A DNA stretch of 41,570 nt from Methylococcaceae bacterium (GTDB taxonomy: Bacteria > Pseudomonadota > Gammaproteobacteria > Methylococcales > Methylomonadaceae), in the NCBI GenBank assembly GCA_030627285.1, contig DAOUSJ010000007.1, positions 1-41,570 on the forward strand, given 5' to 3'. The notes below the pieces were generated by a model. It was not told where the DNA came from. It saw only the letters and a list, made by a program, of their open reading frames with translations, and did no database searches. The position numbers were made by a program, and so were the translations under genes. Every line of letters starts with the position of its first letter. Position 1 is the stretch's first letter. Below are positions 1 to 8,588 of the stretch, piece by piece.

Positions 1-813
1 CATTCAATTGATATAAGTGCTTTAAGTAACAATAACCAACCACATTCTAGCGAGAATGAAACTACTTGTATTGAAATTAAAAATTTAAATCTTTTTTATG
101 GTGAAAAACAGGCCTTGTTCAATGTGAACATGAAAATTCCTAAGAAAAAAGTTACTGCATATATTGGACCTAGTGGTTGTGGTAAATCCACTTTATTACG
201 TAGCATTAACCGCATGAATGATTTGGTTGATAGTGCTAAAATTGATGGTCAAATTCTATTAGATGATAAAAACATTTATGATAAATCTGTAAATGTGGCA
301 GATTTACGTAGACGTGTAGGCATGGTATTTCAGAAGCCTAATCCATTTCCAAAGTCAATTTATGAGAATGTAGCTTATGGCTTAAGAATTCAAGGAATTA
401 ATGATAGGCGTACTTTGGATGAAATTGTAGAAAAATCCTTACGTGGTGCTGCCTTATGGGATGAAATGAAGGATCGTTTAAATGATAATGCGTTAGGCAT
501 GTCTGGTGGTCAACAACAACGTTTGGTAATTGCGCGCGCGATTGCTATTGAACCTGAAGTAATGTTACTTGATGAGCCAGCTTCGGCTTTAGATCCTATT
601 TCTACTTTGAAAATTGAAGAGTTAATTAATGAGTTGAAAGAAACTTATACCATCGTAATTGTGACGCATAATATGCAACAAGCGGCTAGGGTTTCTGACT
701 ATACAGCGTTTATGTACATGGGCGAATTAATAGAGTTTGGTCAAACTAATCAATTATTTACTAATCCTACTAAAAAACAAACTGAAGATTATATTACTGG
801 TCGTTACGGATAA
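1..813 (+). CDS. pstB: Phosphate ABC transporter ATP-binding protein PstB (5' end outside window)
   Basis: ATPase subunit of the high-affinity phosphate importer PstSCAB, acting on the cytoplasmic face of the inner membrane. The ORF track starts at a TTG at 115, but the same frame is open to base 1 and encodes the normal N-terminal strand ([16 protein letters not shown]) ahead of it, so the real start lies upstream of the window. Visible motifs are Walker [10 protein letters not shown], the Q-loop region ([16 protein letters not shown]), the ABC signature MSGGQQQRL, Walker B VMLLDEP and the switch histidine in VTHNMQQ. The gene ends 9 nt before phoU and heads a pstB-phoU-phoB-phoR run; pstSCA are presumably to the left. 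Regulation by PhoB is expected from the family, but its promoter is not in view. The identification is very secure. Confidence 0.96.
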   Translation, partial: HSIDISALSNNNQPHSSENETTCIEIKNLNLFYGEKQALFNVNMKIPKKKVTAYIGPSGCGKSTLLRSINRMNDLVDSAKIDGQILLDDKNIYDKSVNVADLRRRVGMVFQKPNPFPKSIYENVAYGLRIQGINDRRTLDEIVEKSLRGAALWDEMKDRLNDNALGMSGGQQQRLVIARAIAIEPEVMLLDEPASALDPISTLKIEELINELKETYTIVIVTHNMQQAARVSDYTAFMYMGELIEFGQTNQLFTNPTKKQTEDYITGRYG

Positions 814-822
814 AATAAAACC

Positions 823-1539
823 ATGGAAAATAATAAAATAGGGCATCATATTTCTGAACAATTTAATCGTGAACTTGAGGAAATACGGAATAAAGTTTTG
901 ACTATGGGTGGCTTAGTTGAACGTCAAATTAATTTGGCTACGCAAGCTTTTTCGCAAAGTGATATTGAATTAGCAGAAACTGTGATTCAACAGGATAATC
1001 ATGTTAATGATTTAGAGGTAGAAATTGATCGTGAATGTATTGAAATTATTGCCTTACGTCAGCCTACTGCATTTGATTTAAGATTATTAATTTCAGTAAT
1101 TAAAACTATCAATGAATTAGAACGGGTTGGCGATCAAGCGAAAAGAATTTCCCAAATGACTATTCATTTATCTGATGGTGATAATAATGATCATTATTAC
1201 GAACTTCAACATATTTCTGAAATGGTTAGCGCGATGTTACATGATGCTTTAGATTCATTTGCCCGTATGAATATTAAGGAAGCAGCCAATATTAATCAAC
1301 AAATTAAAAGTGTAAATCGTGAATACCAAAGTATTGTGCGTCAATTAATTACTAAAATGATGGAAAATCCAACTAATATTAGTCGCTCATTGGATTTATT
1401 ATGGGCTGCTAGAGCTTTAGAAAGAATTGGAGATCATGCTTGCAATATTAGTCAACATGTAATTTATTTGGTAAATGGTGAAGATGTACACCATTTAAGC
1501 ACCGAAGAATTAAACAAAAAAATTGAACCAAAATTGTGA
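823..1539 (+). CDS. phoU: Phosphate signalling complex protein PhoU
   Basis: Cytoplasmic helical protein that connects the Pst transporter to the PhoR kinase and damps Pho signalling when phosphate is plentiful. The 238-residue length is typical. Two PhoU repeats are visible, each with the family's metal-binding helix pattern: ELERVGDQAKRI in the first half and ALERIGDHACNI in the second. The start ATG is 9 nt after pstB, and phoB follows 18 nt after the stop, so the genes are surely cotranscribed. Nothing unusual is seen. Confidence 0.96.
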   Translation: MENNKIGHHISEQFNRELEEIRNKVLTMGGLVERQINLATQAFSQSDIELAETVIQQDNHVNDLEVEIDRECIEIIALRQPTAFDLRLLISVIKTINELERVGDQAKRISQMTIHLSDGDNNDHYYELQHISEMVSAMLHDALDSFARMNIKEAANINQQIKSVNREYQSIVRQLITKMMENPTNISRSLDLLWAARALERIGDHACNISQHVIYLVNGEDVHHLSTEELNKKIEPKL

Positions 1540-1557
1540 GCCTAAATCAATAATGCC

Positions 1558-2250
1558 ATGTCATTAAATATTCTTATTGTTGAAGATGAAGATGCTATTC
1601 GAGAAATGTTAATCATGGTTCTCAAACAATCTAATTTACAAGTTTTCGGAGTTGTAAATGCGGAAGAAGCATTGAAATTTTTAGCAGATAATCCTTTGCC
1701 AGATTTGATTTTATTGGATTGGATGTTGCCAGGAATTAATGGTATTCAATTAGCCCAACGTTTAAAAAAAGATGAGTTATATCAACAAGTACCGATTATA
1801 TTATTAACTGCTCGTGGTGAAGAAGAAGATAAAATTAAAGGTTTAGATTGTGGTGCCGATGATTATATGACTAAACCTTTTTCACCTAGAGAACTGATTG
1901 CACGAATTAAAGCTGTGATTCGTAGAGGTGGAAAAAATATTAATCCGCAACAAATTTCTATTGGCGATATGATATTAGATATTGCTCAACATAGATTAAA
2001 TATTGATAATCAAATTGTAGAAATTAGTCCAACTGAATTTCGCTTAATGCAATTTTTTATGAGTCACCCAGATAAAGTTTACAGTCGAACTCAATTATTA
2101 GATCAAGTATGGGGGCGCAGTGCTTACATTGAAGAACGTACAGTAGATGTACATATTCGACGCTTGCGAAAAATTTTAGCTAATTATCAAAAAGACCAGT
2201 TAATTAAAACAGTTCGAGGTTTTGGTTACCGTTTTTCCATACTGGATTAA
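1558..2250 (+). CDS. phoB: Phosphate regulon response regulator PhoB
   Basis: DNA-binding response regulator of the phosphate starvation response. It is 230 residues long. The receiver domain (about 1-120) has the acidic pair VEDED, the phosphoacceptor Asp54 in LLDWMLPG, the conserved Thr in LLTARGEE and the Lys in MTKPFSP. The C-terminal half (about 130-230) is an OmpR/PhoB winged helix with VDVHIRRLRKIL and TVRGFGYRF. It lies between phoU and phoR, the usual partner, which makes PhoB more likely than other OmpR-family members. The Shine-Dalgarno sequence is weak, so translation may depend on coupling with phoU. Confidence 0.95.
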   Translation: MSLNILIVEDEDAIREMLIMVLKQSNLQVFGVVNAEEALKFLADNPLPDLILLDWMLPGINGIQLAQRLKKDELYQQVPIILLTARGEEEDKIKGLDCGADDYMTKPFSPRELIARIKAVIRRGGKNINPQQISIGDMILDIAQHRLNIDNQIVEISPTEFRLMQFFMSHPDKVYSRTQLLDQVWGRSAYIEERTVDVHIRRLRKILANYQKDQLIKTVRGFGYRFSILD

Positions 2251-2254
2251 TTCA

Positions 2255-3538
2255 ATGTTTATGTGGAAAAATATAATCATCAAATTAATGCTACTCATAA
2301 TCTGTACTTGGATTATAAGTATTTTTATTGGCCACTTTACCTTAATGCTGCTATTTATTTTTTTCGGAGCATTTATTCAACAAACTATTTTGATTTCTCA
2401 ACTAGAACGTTGGTTAAGTACTGGCGCTGGTGGTAATATTCCTAAAGGTAAAGGTATTTGGGAAAATATTTATTATCACTTTTATTGTTTACGCAATGCC
2501 AAGAAAAAACGCAAAAAACAATTAAGCAAAATTATTAAACAATTTCGTCAATCCACAGATGTATTGCCTGATGCAGCTATTGTTTTAGGCGAAAACAATG
2601 AAATAGAATGGTCGAATAAACTAGCTAAAAAAGTTTTAGGTTTAAAGAAAGTTGATAAAGGTCAACGCTTATCTAATCTAATTCGTAGCCCAGAATTCAT
2701 ATTATTTCTCAATACATCCCATGAAGATGAAACTTTAATAATTATTTCACCAATTAATTCAAATATAAGTTTACAAATCCGCTTGGTTAAATATGGAATT
2801 GGACAACGTTTATTAATTGCGCAAGATATTACCCAGCAACAAAAAATAGAAAGTATGCGCAAAAATTTTGTGGATAATGTTTCGCATGAACTTAGAACTC
2901 CATTAACAGTATTAAAGGGCTATTTAGAAACTTTACAGGACATTAATTACACTAATAACCAGCAATCTGAATTATTAGGCTATTCATTAACTCAAATGTA
3001 TGGGCAAACTGAGAGAATGCAGTATTTAGTTGATGATTTATTGCTCTTAGCACGTTTAGAAACCCAGCAACAAAAAGTTGGTTATGTAGATATTATAGCT
3101 TTAATCAACATCATTTGTATGGAGATAGAAGGTTTAGAAACTCAACCAAGAATTGAATTACATTTTAAAACTGATTCAGGCCTATATGGTGAAGAAGCTG
3201 ATTTATATAGTGCGTTTAGTAATTTGATAGTTAATGCTTTAAAATATTCACCGCCTGAATCAACGGTGAAAGTTATTTGGTCACAGAAAAATAATTATTT
3301 ATATTTTGATGTAATTGATACTGGCGAAGGTATTGCTGAAATTCACATTCCAAGAATTACAGAAAGATTTTATCGGATAGATATTAAACGTAATTATAAA
3401 TTAAGTGGCACCGGTCTAGGATTGGCTATTGTTAAACATGTATTAATGCGCCATGAAGCTAAGTTGATTATTAATAGCCAACCCCAACAAGGCAGCCATT
3501 TTAGCTGTGAATTTCCCAAACAAGCACTTAAAAAATAA
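2255..3538 (+). CDS. phoR: Phosphate regulon sensor histidine kinase PhoR
   Basis: Membrane histidine kinase partner of PhoB. The track begins at a TTG (2222) inside phoB; the ATG at 2255 (another at 2261), just after the phoB stop, gives the typical PhoR start MFMWKN followed by two short hydrophobic segments (about residues 7-25 and 28-48) and no large periplasmic domain, as expected for PhoR. A PAS-like sensor region (about 95-195) is followed by the H-box DNVSHELRTPLT with His211, the N-box LIVNALKYSP, G1 DTGEGI and G2 GTGLGLAIVK. The length is about 427 residues. Its stop is 3 nt from the end of the convergent TM2-protein gene, with no obvious terminator between them. Confidence 0.94.
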   Translation: MFMWKNIIIKLMLLIICTWIISIFIGHFTLMLLFIFFGAFIQQTILISQLERWLSTGAGGNIPKGKGIWENIYYHFYCLRNAKKKRKKQLSKIIKQFRQSTDVLPDAAIVLGENNEIEWSNKLAKKVLGLKKVDKGQRLSNLIRSPEFILFLNTSHEDETLIIISPINSNISLQIRLVKYGIGQRLLIAQDITQQQKIESMRKNFVDNVSHELRTPLTVLKGYLETLQDINYTNNQQSELLGYSLTQMYGQTERMQYLVDDLLLLARLETQQQKVGYVDIIALINIICMEIEGLETQPRIELHFKTDSGLYGEEADLYSAFSNLIVNALKYSPPESTVKVIWSQKNNYLYFDVIDTGEGIAEIHIPRITERFYRIDIKRNYKLSGTGLGLAIVKHVLMRHEAKLIINSQPQQGSHFSCEFPKQALKK

Positions 3539-3541
3539 ACC

Positions 3542-3958
3542 TTATTTTAATAAACGTCCTTTAGCATCTTTTTCAATATGTCCTGCATAAATTAGAATGC
3601 CTTCAATAAATCCCCACATAACTCCAAAACCGCCAGTAATAAAAGTTACAATTATTTGCGCTAGAGCTACCCAATAAAATCCTAAATAAATTCTATGCAC
3701 ACCAATTGCACCTAATAATATTCCCAAAATTCCGGCAATATTTCTACTTTTAACTGGGCGCAGATTTTTTAAATGTACTCCGGCTATACTTACTTCAAGC
3801 ACTTCACCTTCTTCTTCTAAAAAATCTACTTCATCACCAACCTTAGGCTCATCTTCTGAAGTCCAAGTAGTAATATAAAATTCAAAAAATTGTTCTTCAT
3901 CAACTTTAATTACCCCAGTTTGAATATCTTTATCATAACTTTCTATTTGTCCTAACAT
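3542..3958 (-). CDS. Cold-shock/OB-like domain fused to a TM2 membrane domain
   Basis: The function is unknown. The ORF track starts 10 codons too early: the ATG at 3958 is preceded by a good GAGGAG Shine-Dalgarno and gives MLGQIESYD. Residues about 1-60 look like a cold-shock/S1-type OB fold (glycine near the start, an IQTGVIK strand, then GDEVDF). Residues about 75-138 form a TM2 domain of two membrane helices joined by the family's GVHRIYLGFYW turn. The protein could place a nucleic-acid- or ligand-binding OB fold on the cytoplasmic face of the membrane; this is inference. It is convergent with phoR, and cobT lies upstream on the same strand. The OB reading rests on pattern only. Confidence 0.75.
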   Translation of the reverse strand: MLGQIESYDKDIQTGVIKVDEEQFFEFYITTWTSEDEPKVGDEVDFLEEEGEVLEVSIAGVHLKNLRPVKSRNIAGILGILLGAIGVHRIYLGFYWVALAQIIVTFITGGFGVMWGFIEGILIYAGHIEKDAKGRLLK

Positions 3959-3975
3959 TTTTGGCTCCTCAATAG
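3953..3975 (-). promoter_or_regulatory. Shine-Dalgarno that sets the start of the TM2 protein
   Basis: On the minus strand a GAGGAG block sits about 7 nt before the ATG at 3958. The earlier start in the ORF track (3988) has no comparable site, so the shorter protein is preferred. Confidence 0.6.
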
Positions 3976-3989
3976 TATAAATCTGCACA

Positions 3990-5030
3990 TTATGTGGTTG
4001 TTATGTGTGCTTGGGCAAATGTTGCCATATTATTATGTAATAAACATGCCATTTGCAATAATGGTAACGCCGCTACTGCACCACTACCTTCACCTAAACG
4101 TAAATTTAAATTTAATAAAGGTTTAACAGTTAAAGCTTCCAAAACCATAGCATGACCATGTTCTTGTGATTGATGCGCATAAAAACACCAAGATTTCACT
4201 AATGGATTTAATTTGATTGCAACTAATGCAGCTACAGTGGCAATAAAACCATCCACTAAAATAGGTAACTTTTGTTGAGCTGCAAAAATATATGCTCCCA
4301 CTAAAGCTGCAATTTCAAAGCCACCTAAATATTGTAAGATCTCTAAAGGAGTTTTTAAATGGGCTTGATGTCGCGCTAATGCTTGTTCAATAACTTGAAT
4401 TTTATGCTGTAATTTATCACCAAATACTCCAGTTCCTGCACCAGTTAAAACTTTAGCTTCTTGATTTAAGATAGCACATGCTATAGCACTAGCACTGGTA
4501 GTATTAGCAATTCCCATTTCACCACCAATAAAAATTTGCGCTGCTTGAGATAATGCCCGTTTAACTGCAAATTTACCAGCATTTAAAGCCTGATTTAATT
4601 GAATTTTAGTCATAGCTGCTTGAGTTAAAAAATTCGCCGTACCTAAAGCTGATTTATCTACAATTAAACTTGGAAATTCCAAGGTGGTTACTAAACCTAC
4701 ATCTATAACCTCAAATTCAGCTTGAACATACTGGCTTAAAACATTAATTGCTGCACCACCATGAAGAAAATTTTTCACCATTTCCACGCTTACCGCTTGA
4801 GGAAATGCAGATACTGATTCAGTAGCGATTCCATGATCCGCCGCAAAAACAGATACCCAAACTCGGTTAATACTAGGCTTTATAGTAGCTTGCATAGCCG
4901 CCAAGCGAATCGCTAAAGTTTCTAGATCCCCTAAAGAACCTGCTGGTTTAGTCAATTGTAATTGATGTTCTAATGCCAATTGTTCAAATTTTGCACTAGG
5001 AGGAGTAATTGAATCAAATAACCACTGCAT
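3990..5030 (-). CDS. cobT: Nicotinate-nucleotide--dimethylbenzimidazole phosphoribosyltransferase CobT
   Basis: Activates the lower ligand of cobalamin: nicotinate mononucleotide + 5,6-dimethylbenzimidazole to alpha-ribazole phosphate + nicotinate. At 346 residues it matches the family. Recognisable blocks are LTKPAGSLGDLETLA near the N-terminus, VFAADHGIA, the glycine-rich GEMGIANTTSASA, and LRLGEGSGA near the C-terminus, which holds the family's catalytic glutamate. The start abuts the cobU stop, so the two are one transcript. Its substrate can be made by BluB and the product used by CobS, both encoded about 5 kb away on the other strand. Confidence 0.95.
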   Translation of the reverse strand: MQWLFDSITPPSAKFEQLALEHQLQLTKPAGSLGDLETLAIRLAAMQATIKPSINRVWVSVFAADHGIATESVSAFPQAVSVEMVKNFLHGGAAINVLSQYVQAEFEVIDVGLVTTLEFPSLIVDKSALGTANFLTQAAMTKIQLNQALNAGKFAVKRALSQAAQIFIGGEMGIANTTSASAIACAILNQEAKVLTGAGTGVFGDKLQHKIQVIEQALARHQAHLKTPLEILQYLGGFEIAALVGAYIFAAQQKLPILVDGFIATVAALVAIKLNPLVKSWCFYAHQSQEHGHAMVLEALTVKPLLNLNLRLGEGSGAVAALPLLQMACLLHNNMATFAQAHITTT

Positions 5031-5552
5031 TTATTTCAATACCTGTGCTAAACCCGCTGTCACTAAAATTACTCGCTGACATATTTGGGCTAATTCTTGA
5101 TGCAATTTACCGGTTTCCTCAACAAATTTTCTGGTCATAGCTGACATAGGTATAATGCCTAAACCTAGCTCATTACTCACTAAAATAATATCCGTATTTA
5201 ACTGTGGCAAGACTGCAATTAACTCCGCTCGTTGTTGCTCAAATACTTGAATTTGCATTTCACCTTGTGAATTAAATAAACTCTGACTTAACCACAAAGT
5301 TAAACAATCCACTAATAAACAGCGTTCAGGTTGGGCATATTCAGTTAAAACTCGCGCTAAAAATAATGGTTCTTCTACTGTTTGCCAATGCGCAGGACGT
5401 TGTTGTTGATGTTTTTGAATCCGATGTTGCATTTCCAGATCTTTGGATTCTGCAGTAGCAATATAAATCACTTCTTTAGCAGAATTTTTAGCTAATTTTT
5501 CAGCATATAAACTTTTACCAGAACTTGCACCGCCAAGAATTAATTGCAACAT
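5031..5552 (-). CDS. cobU: Bifunctional adenosylcobinamide kinase / adenosylcobinamide-phosphate guanylyltransferase CobU
   Basis: Phosphorylates adenosylcobinamide and then transfers GMP to make adenosylcobinamide-GDP, the acceptor for CobS. The track's 200-residue version starts inside the upstream gene; the ATG at 5552 gives MLQLILGGASSGKS, with the P-loop near residue 8 where this family always has it, and a normal length of 173. Also visible are the conserved ESKDLEMQHRI region and SNELGLGIIP (the SNEVGxGIVP family motif). The start overlaps the upstream membrane-protein stop as TAATG, and cobT follows directly. The family is also named CobP. Confidence 0.94.
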   Translation of the reverse strand: MLQLILGGASSGKSLYAEKLAKNSAKEVIYIATAESKDLEMQHRIQKHQQQRPAHWQTVEEPLFLARVLTEYAQPERCLLVDCLTLWLSQSLFNSQGEMQIQVFEQQRAELIAVLPQLNTDIILVSNELGLGIIPMSAMTRKFVEETGKLHQELAQICQRVILVTAGLAQVLK

Positions 5553-6052
5553 TAAACTTGCCTCATCATGGCAAACACCCAACCCATAACCCAATATGAA
5601 CCTAAAATGTATAACAAAGCAATGCCTAAACAAAAACTAAATGCTTGGGTCAAAGCATGACGTAAAATATGCGCTGTAACTATCCAATGCCAAATTGCTA
5701 AAGCAATGATTAAGATAAAATTAAACCCAAAACTAGACAAACTAATTAACACTGGAAATGCAAATAAACTTATTATTGCATCAACACCTAATAACGCCAT
5801 TAAGGTCTGTTGAAATCGTTCCTGTTTTGCTGCCAACATTAATATAATTTGACAAAAACCTAGTGCTAAAAATAATTCCACGCCTACTTGAATTAATGCA
5901 TTTAAGATACTAGTATTAAGCCACATAGTACTAAAACTAATTATCATATAGACTGCTATGACTAATTGAAATAATACTTTTGAATCTGGAATATCTTGCG
6001 GAGCTTTTTTAAATAGGGTAATTTCAAAGAATAATTTTATCAATGCTAGCAT
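5552..6052 (-). CDS. Small multi-spanning membrane protein, function unknown
   Basis: I do not recognise the family. The 166-residue product (taking the ATG at 6052 rather than the TTG at 6055) has about four to five hydrophobic helices (near residues 27-48, 53-72, 85-105, 108-128 and 138-160) and few charged residues. It is tied into the run ABC-F-[this]-cobU-cobT by one-base TGATG and TAATG overlaps at both ends, which implies translational coupling. The layout is loosely reminiscent of Yip1-type membrane proteins. A role in corrinoid metabolism is possible from context only. Confidence 0.7.
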   Translation of the reverse strand: MLALIKLFFEITLFKKAPQDIPDSKVLFQLVIAVYMIISFSTMWLNTSILNALIQVGVELFLALGFCQIILMLAAKQERFQQTLMALLGVDAIISLFAFPVLISLSSFGFNFILIIALAIWHWIVTAHILRHALTQAFSFCLGIALLYILGSYWVMGWVFAMMRQV

Positions 6053-7947
6053 CAAATTTCTGCCTGTTCCAATTGTTCACTTGCCAACATCCATGCTTCT
6101 TCAGTTGAATCTACGGCTTTATCAATTTCAGCTTTTTGAGCTAATAAAGCTTTTAAACGCTCTTTTTCACTGGCTTGATATAAAGCAGAATTAGACAGTT
6201 GTTGTTCTAATTCCTGCTGTTGTTCGTGATGAAATTCTAATTGAGTTTCAGCTTGTTTTAAAGCATCAGTTAAAGGTTTTAAACGTTGTCGACGCTGAGC
6301 TTCTTGTTGTCTCAAAGCTTTACGTGACCGTGTAGTTTCCGCAACTTCAGTAACTGCATCCAAGTTTTTAAGCTGCTTTTTTTGTGCCGCTAACCACAAT
6401 CTATAATCATCCAAATCTCCATCAAAAGGCATTACTTTACCATCAGCAACCAACAAAAATTTATCCGTTACTGAACGCAATAAATGTCTATCATGCGAAA
6501 CCACAATCATTGCACCTTGATAATTCTGCAAAGCTACACTTAAAGCATGCCGCATTTCAATGTCTAAGTGATTGGTCGGTTCATCCAATAACAATAAATT
6601 CGGGTTTTGATATACAATTAAAGCTAAAACTAATCTAGCTTTCTCACCACCTGAAAATGGAGCTACAAGTTCCAAAACTTGATCGCCTTTAAAATCAAAC
6701 CCACCTAAAAAATTGCGTAATTCTTTTTCGGTAGCTTTTGGATCTATACGCTGCAAATGCCATAATGGTGTAGCATCCAAATGTAATTGCTCTAATTGAT
6801 GTTGCGCAAAATAACCTAATCTTAATGCATCTGCTTGTAAAAAAATTCCGCTTAAAGCTTGCATATCCGCAGCTAATACTTTGATTAAACTTGATTTACC
6901 GGCACCATTTGCACCTAATAAACCAATTCTATCTCCTGGTGCAACTGACATGGTTACATTATCCAGAATAATTTTAGTTGGATAACCAATCTGTGCATCT
7001 TCCAATTGCAACAATGGATTTGGCATTTTTTCTGGTGCAGGAAAACTAAAATTAAATGGTGAGTCTATATGTGCTTGGGTAATTAATACCATGCGTTCTA
7101 AAGATTTCACCCGACTTTGCGCTTGCTTTGCCTTGGTTGCTTGAGCTTTAAATCTAGTAATAAAACTTTGAATATGAGTAATTTCGCGCTGCTGTTTCTC
7201 GTAAGAAGTTTGTTGTTGCGCTAATTTTTCTGCACGCATAGTTTCAAAGGCTGAATAATTACCAGTGTAAATTTGCGCTTGTTGCTTTTCAATATGCACA
7301 ATATGACTAGTAATTGTGTCTAAAAAATCCCGATCATGCGAAATTAATAATAGCGTGCCAGCATAAGATACTAGCCATTCTTGTAACCAAATTACTGCGT
7401 CCAAATCCAAATGGTTAGTTGGCTCATCCAACAATAATACATCGGATCTGCACATCAAAGCTTGAGCTAAATTTAAACGCATCCGCCAGCCACCAGAAAA
7501 TTCCTGCACGGCTTGTTGGTGTTGGTTAACTTCAAAACCTAAACCACTTAATAAACGTGCAGCTTTGGCAGGAATTCGATAAGCGTCTATTGCTTCTAAA
7601 GCAGCATGTAATTCAGCTAATTGCATGCCATCATTTTGTTGTTCTGCGACTTGAGCTTGTTGTTGTAATTTTCTTAAGTCACGATCGCCATCAATTACAA
7701 AATCTAAAGCTGTAGTTTCTAATGCTGGTGTTTCTTGAGCTACATGGGCTATTCGCAAACCAGGAGGCATAGAAAATTCACCTTCATCAGCATGTAATAT
7801 TCCTTGAATTAATGAAAAAAAACTAGATTTACCTACCCCATTTGCACCTGTAATTCCAGCTTTTTGACCTTTGTGTAAAGTGAAACTAGTTTGAGTAAAT
7901 AAGACTTTAATTCCACGTCTTAGACTAATATTTTTGAAATTTAACAT
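6052..7947 (-). CDS. ABC-F family ATPase (YheS-like)
   Basis: Soluble tandem ABC ATPase of the ABC-F group, whose members act on ribosomes. It has 631 residues. The first cassette has Walker A GANGVGKSS (about 34-42), signature FSGGWRMRL and Walker B VLLLDEPTNHLD. The charged linker (about 240-290) is the P-site tRNA interaction motif region. The second cassette has GANGAGKSS, FSGGEKARL and LLLLDEPTNHLD. A coiled-coil C-terminal tail rich in Gln, Glu and Lys follows (about 540-630). No transmembrane segment is present, which rules out a transporter subunit. Length and tail fit YheS better than EttA; Uup is the other candidate. The stop overlaps the next gene's ATG. Confidence 0.92.
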   Translation of the reverse strand: MLNFKNISLRRGIKVLFTQTSFTLHKGQKAGITGANGVGKSSFFSLIQGILHADEGEFSMPPGLRIAHVAQETPALETTALDFVIDGDRDLRKLQQQAQVAEQQNDGMQLAELHAALEAIDAYRIPAKAARLLSGLGFEVNQHQQAVQEFSGGWRMRLNLAQALMCRSDVLLLDEPTNHLDLDAVIWLQEWLVSYAGTLLLISHDRDFLDTITSHIVHIEKQQAQIYTGNYSAFETMRAEKLAQQQTSYEKQQREITHIQSFITRFKAQATKAKQAQSRVKSLERMVLITQAHIDSPFNFSFPAPEKMPNPLLQLEDAQIGYPTKIILDNVTMSVAPGDRIGLLGANGAGKSSLIKVLAADMQALSGIFLQADALRLGYFAQHQLEQLHLDATPLWHLQRIDPKATEKELRNFLGGFDFKGDQVLELVAPFSGGEKARLVLALIVYQNPNLLLLDEPTNHLDIEMRHALSVALQNYQGAMIVVSHDRHLLRSVTDKFLLVADGKVMPFDGDLDDYRLWLAAQKKQLKNLDAVTEVAETTRSRKALRQQEAQRRQRLKPLTDALKQAETQLEFHHEQQQELEQQLSNSALYQASEKERLKALLAQKAEIDKAVDSTEEAWMLASEQLEQAEI

Positions 7948-8000
7948 GATGGGTAGATAAAATTATTTAAGTGAGCAAAGCTAATAAAGCTAAATTTTAA

Positions 8001-8522
8001 TTAGCCTAAACGATCAATCATGTCCTCTACTTGTTCAGAAAATTTTTCCAAATCACCACTAATCATGGTTTCTACTGGAATAATTAACGCAGTATTTAAA
8101 TCAATGTAAATATGTACATACTTTTCCACATATTCTACTCGCACCAAGTCATACCAAGGCATTTGATGTTTTCCAGAGGGAGATTTTTCTAATAAATAAT
8201 CTGGCTCTATACTTAACTTATAGCTACCAAACATAGATTTTTTTTCAACTTCAGTATATTTTTCTAAAATCTGGCGACGCATATCCAATTTCATTACATA
8301 TGGCGATACAAAACTCCATATTACCGCCAAAATAGCTACATAAGCGGCAGTCAGCATGTCAGCATAATAAATATAATAAAATAAGCCAATTATTAACATT
8401 ACTCCAGGCACAAATAAACTATTTCTGCGGATTGATTGTTGCAAAATTTGATCAGTTTTTATCCGTTGTTCGTTAAAATGTAGTAAATCTTCTTCTCTAA
8501 ATTTATATTCAATTTGAAACAT
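8001..8522 (-). CDS. YcxB-like membrane protein
   Basis: The function is unknown. The ATG at 8522 (MFQIEYKFREED) is preferred over the track start 14 codons earlier, because the earlier stretch runs into the pgk terminator. The 173-residue protein has a short N-terminal strand region, two hydrophobic helices (about 37-55 and 58-78) and a C-terminal soluble part with a PSGKHQMPWYDLVRVE block. That arrangement matches the YcxB-like family, where a helical hairpin precedes a PH-like beta domain. The gene has its own gap on both sides, with the pgk terminator upstream. Confidence 0.7.
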   Translation of the reverse strand: MFQIEYKFREEDLLHFNEQRIKTDQILQQSIRRNSLFVPGVMLIIGLFYYIYYADMLTAAYVAILAVIWSFVSPYVMKLDMRRQILEKYTEVEKKSMFGSYKLSIEPDYLLEKSPSGKHQMPWYDLVRVEYVEKYVHIYIDLNTALIIPVETMISGDLEKFSEQVEDMIDRLG

Positions 8523-8545
8523 GATGCCATCATTAATAAAAGTGC

Positions 8546-8580
8546 AAAAACACCTGATAAGCATGCATACCTATCAGGTT
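8546..8580 (-). terminator. Rho-independent terminator after pgk
   Basis: The inverted repeat ACCTGATA / TATCAGGT (8552-8559 and 8572-8579) has a 12-nt loop and is followed on the minus strand by GTTTTTG. It lies about 9 nt after the pgk stop and before the YcxB-like gene. Confidence 0.7.
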
Positions 8581-8588
8581 TAGCTAAG

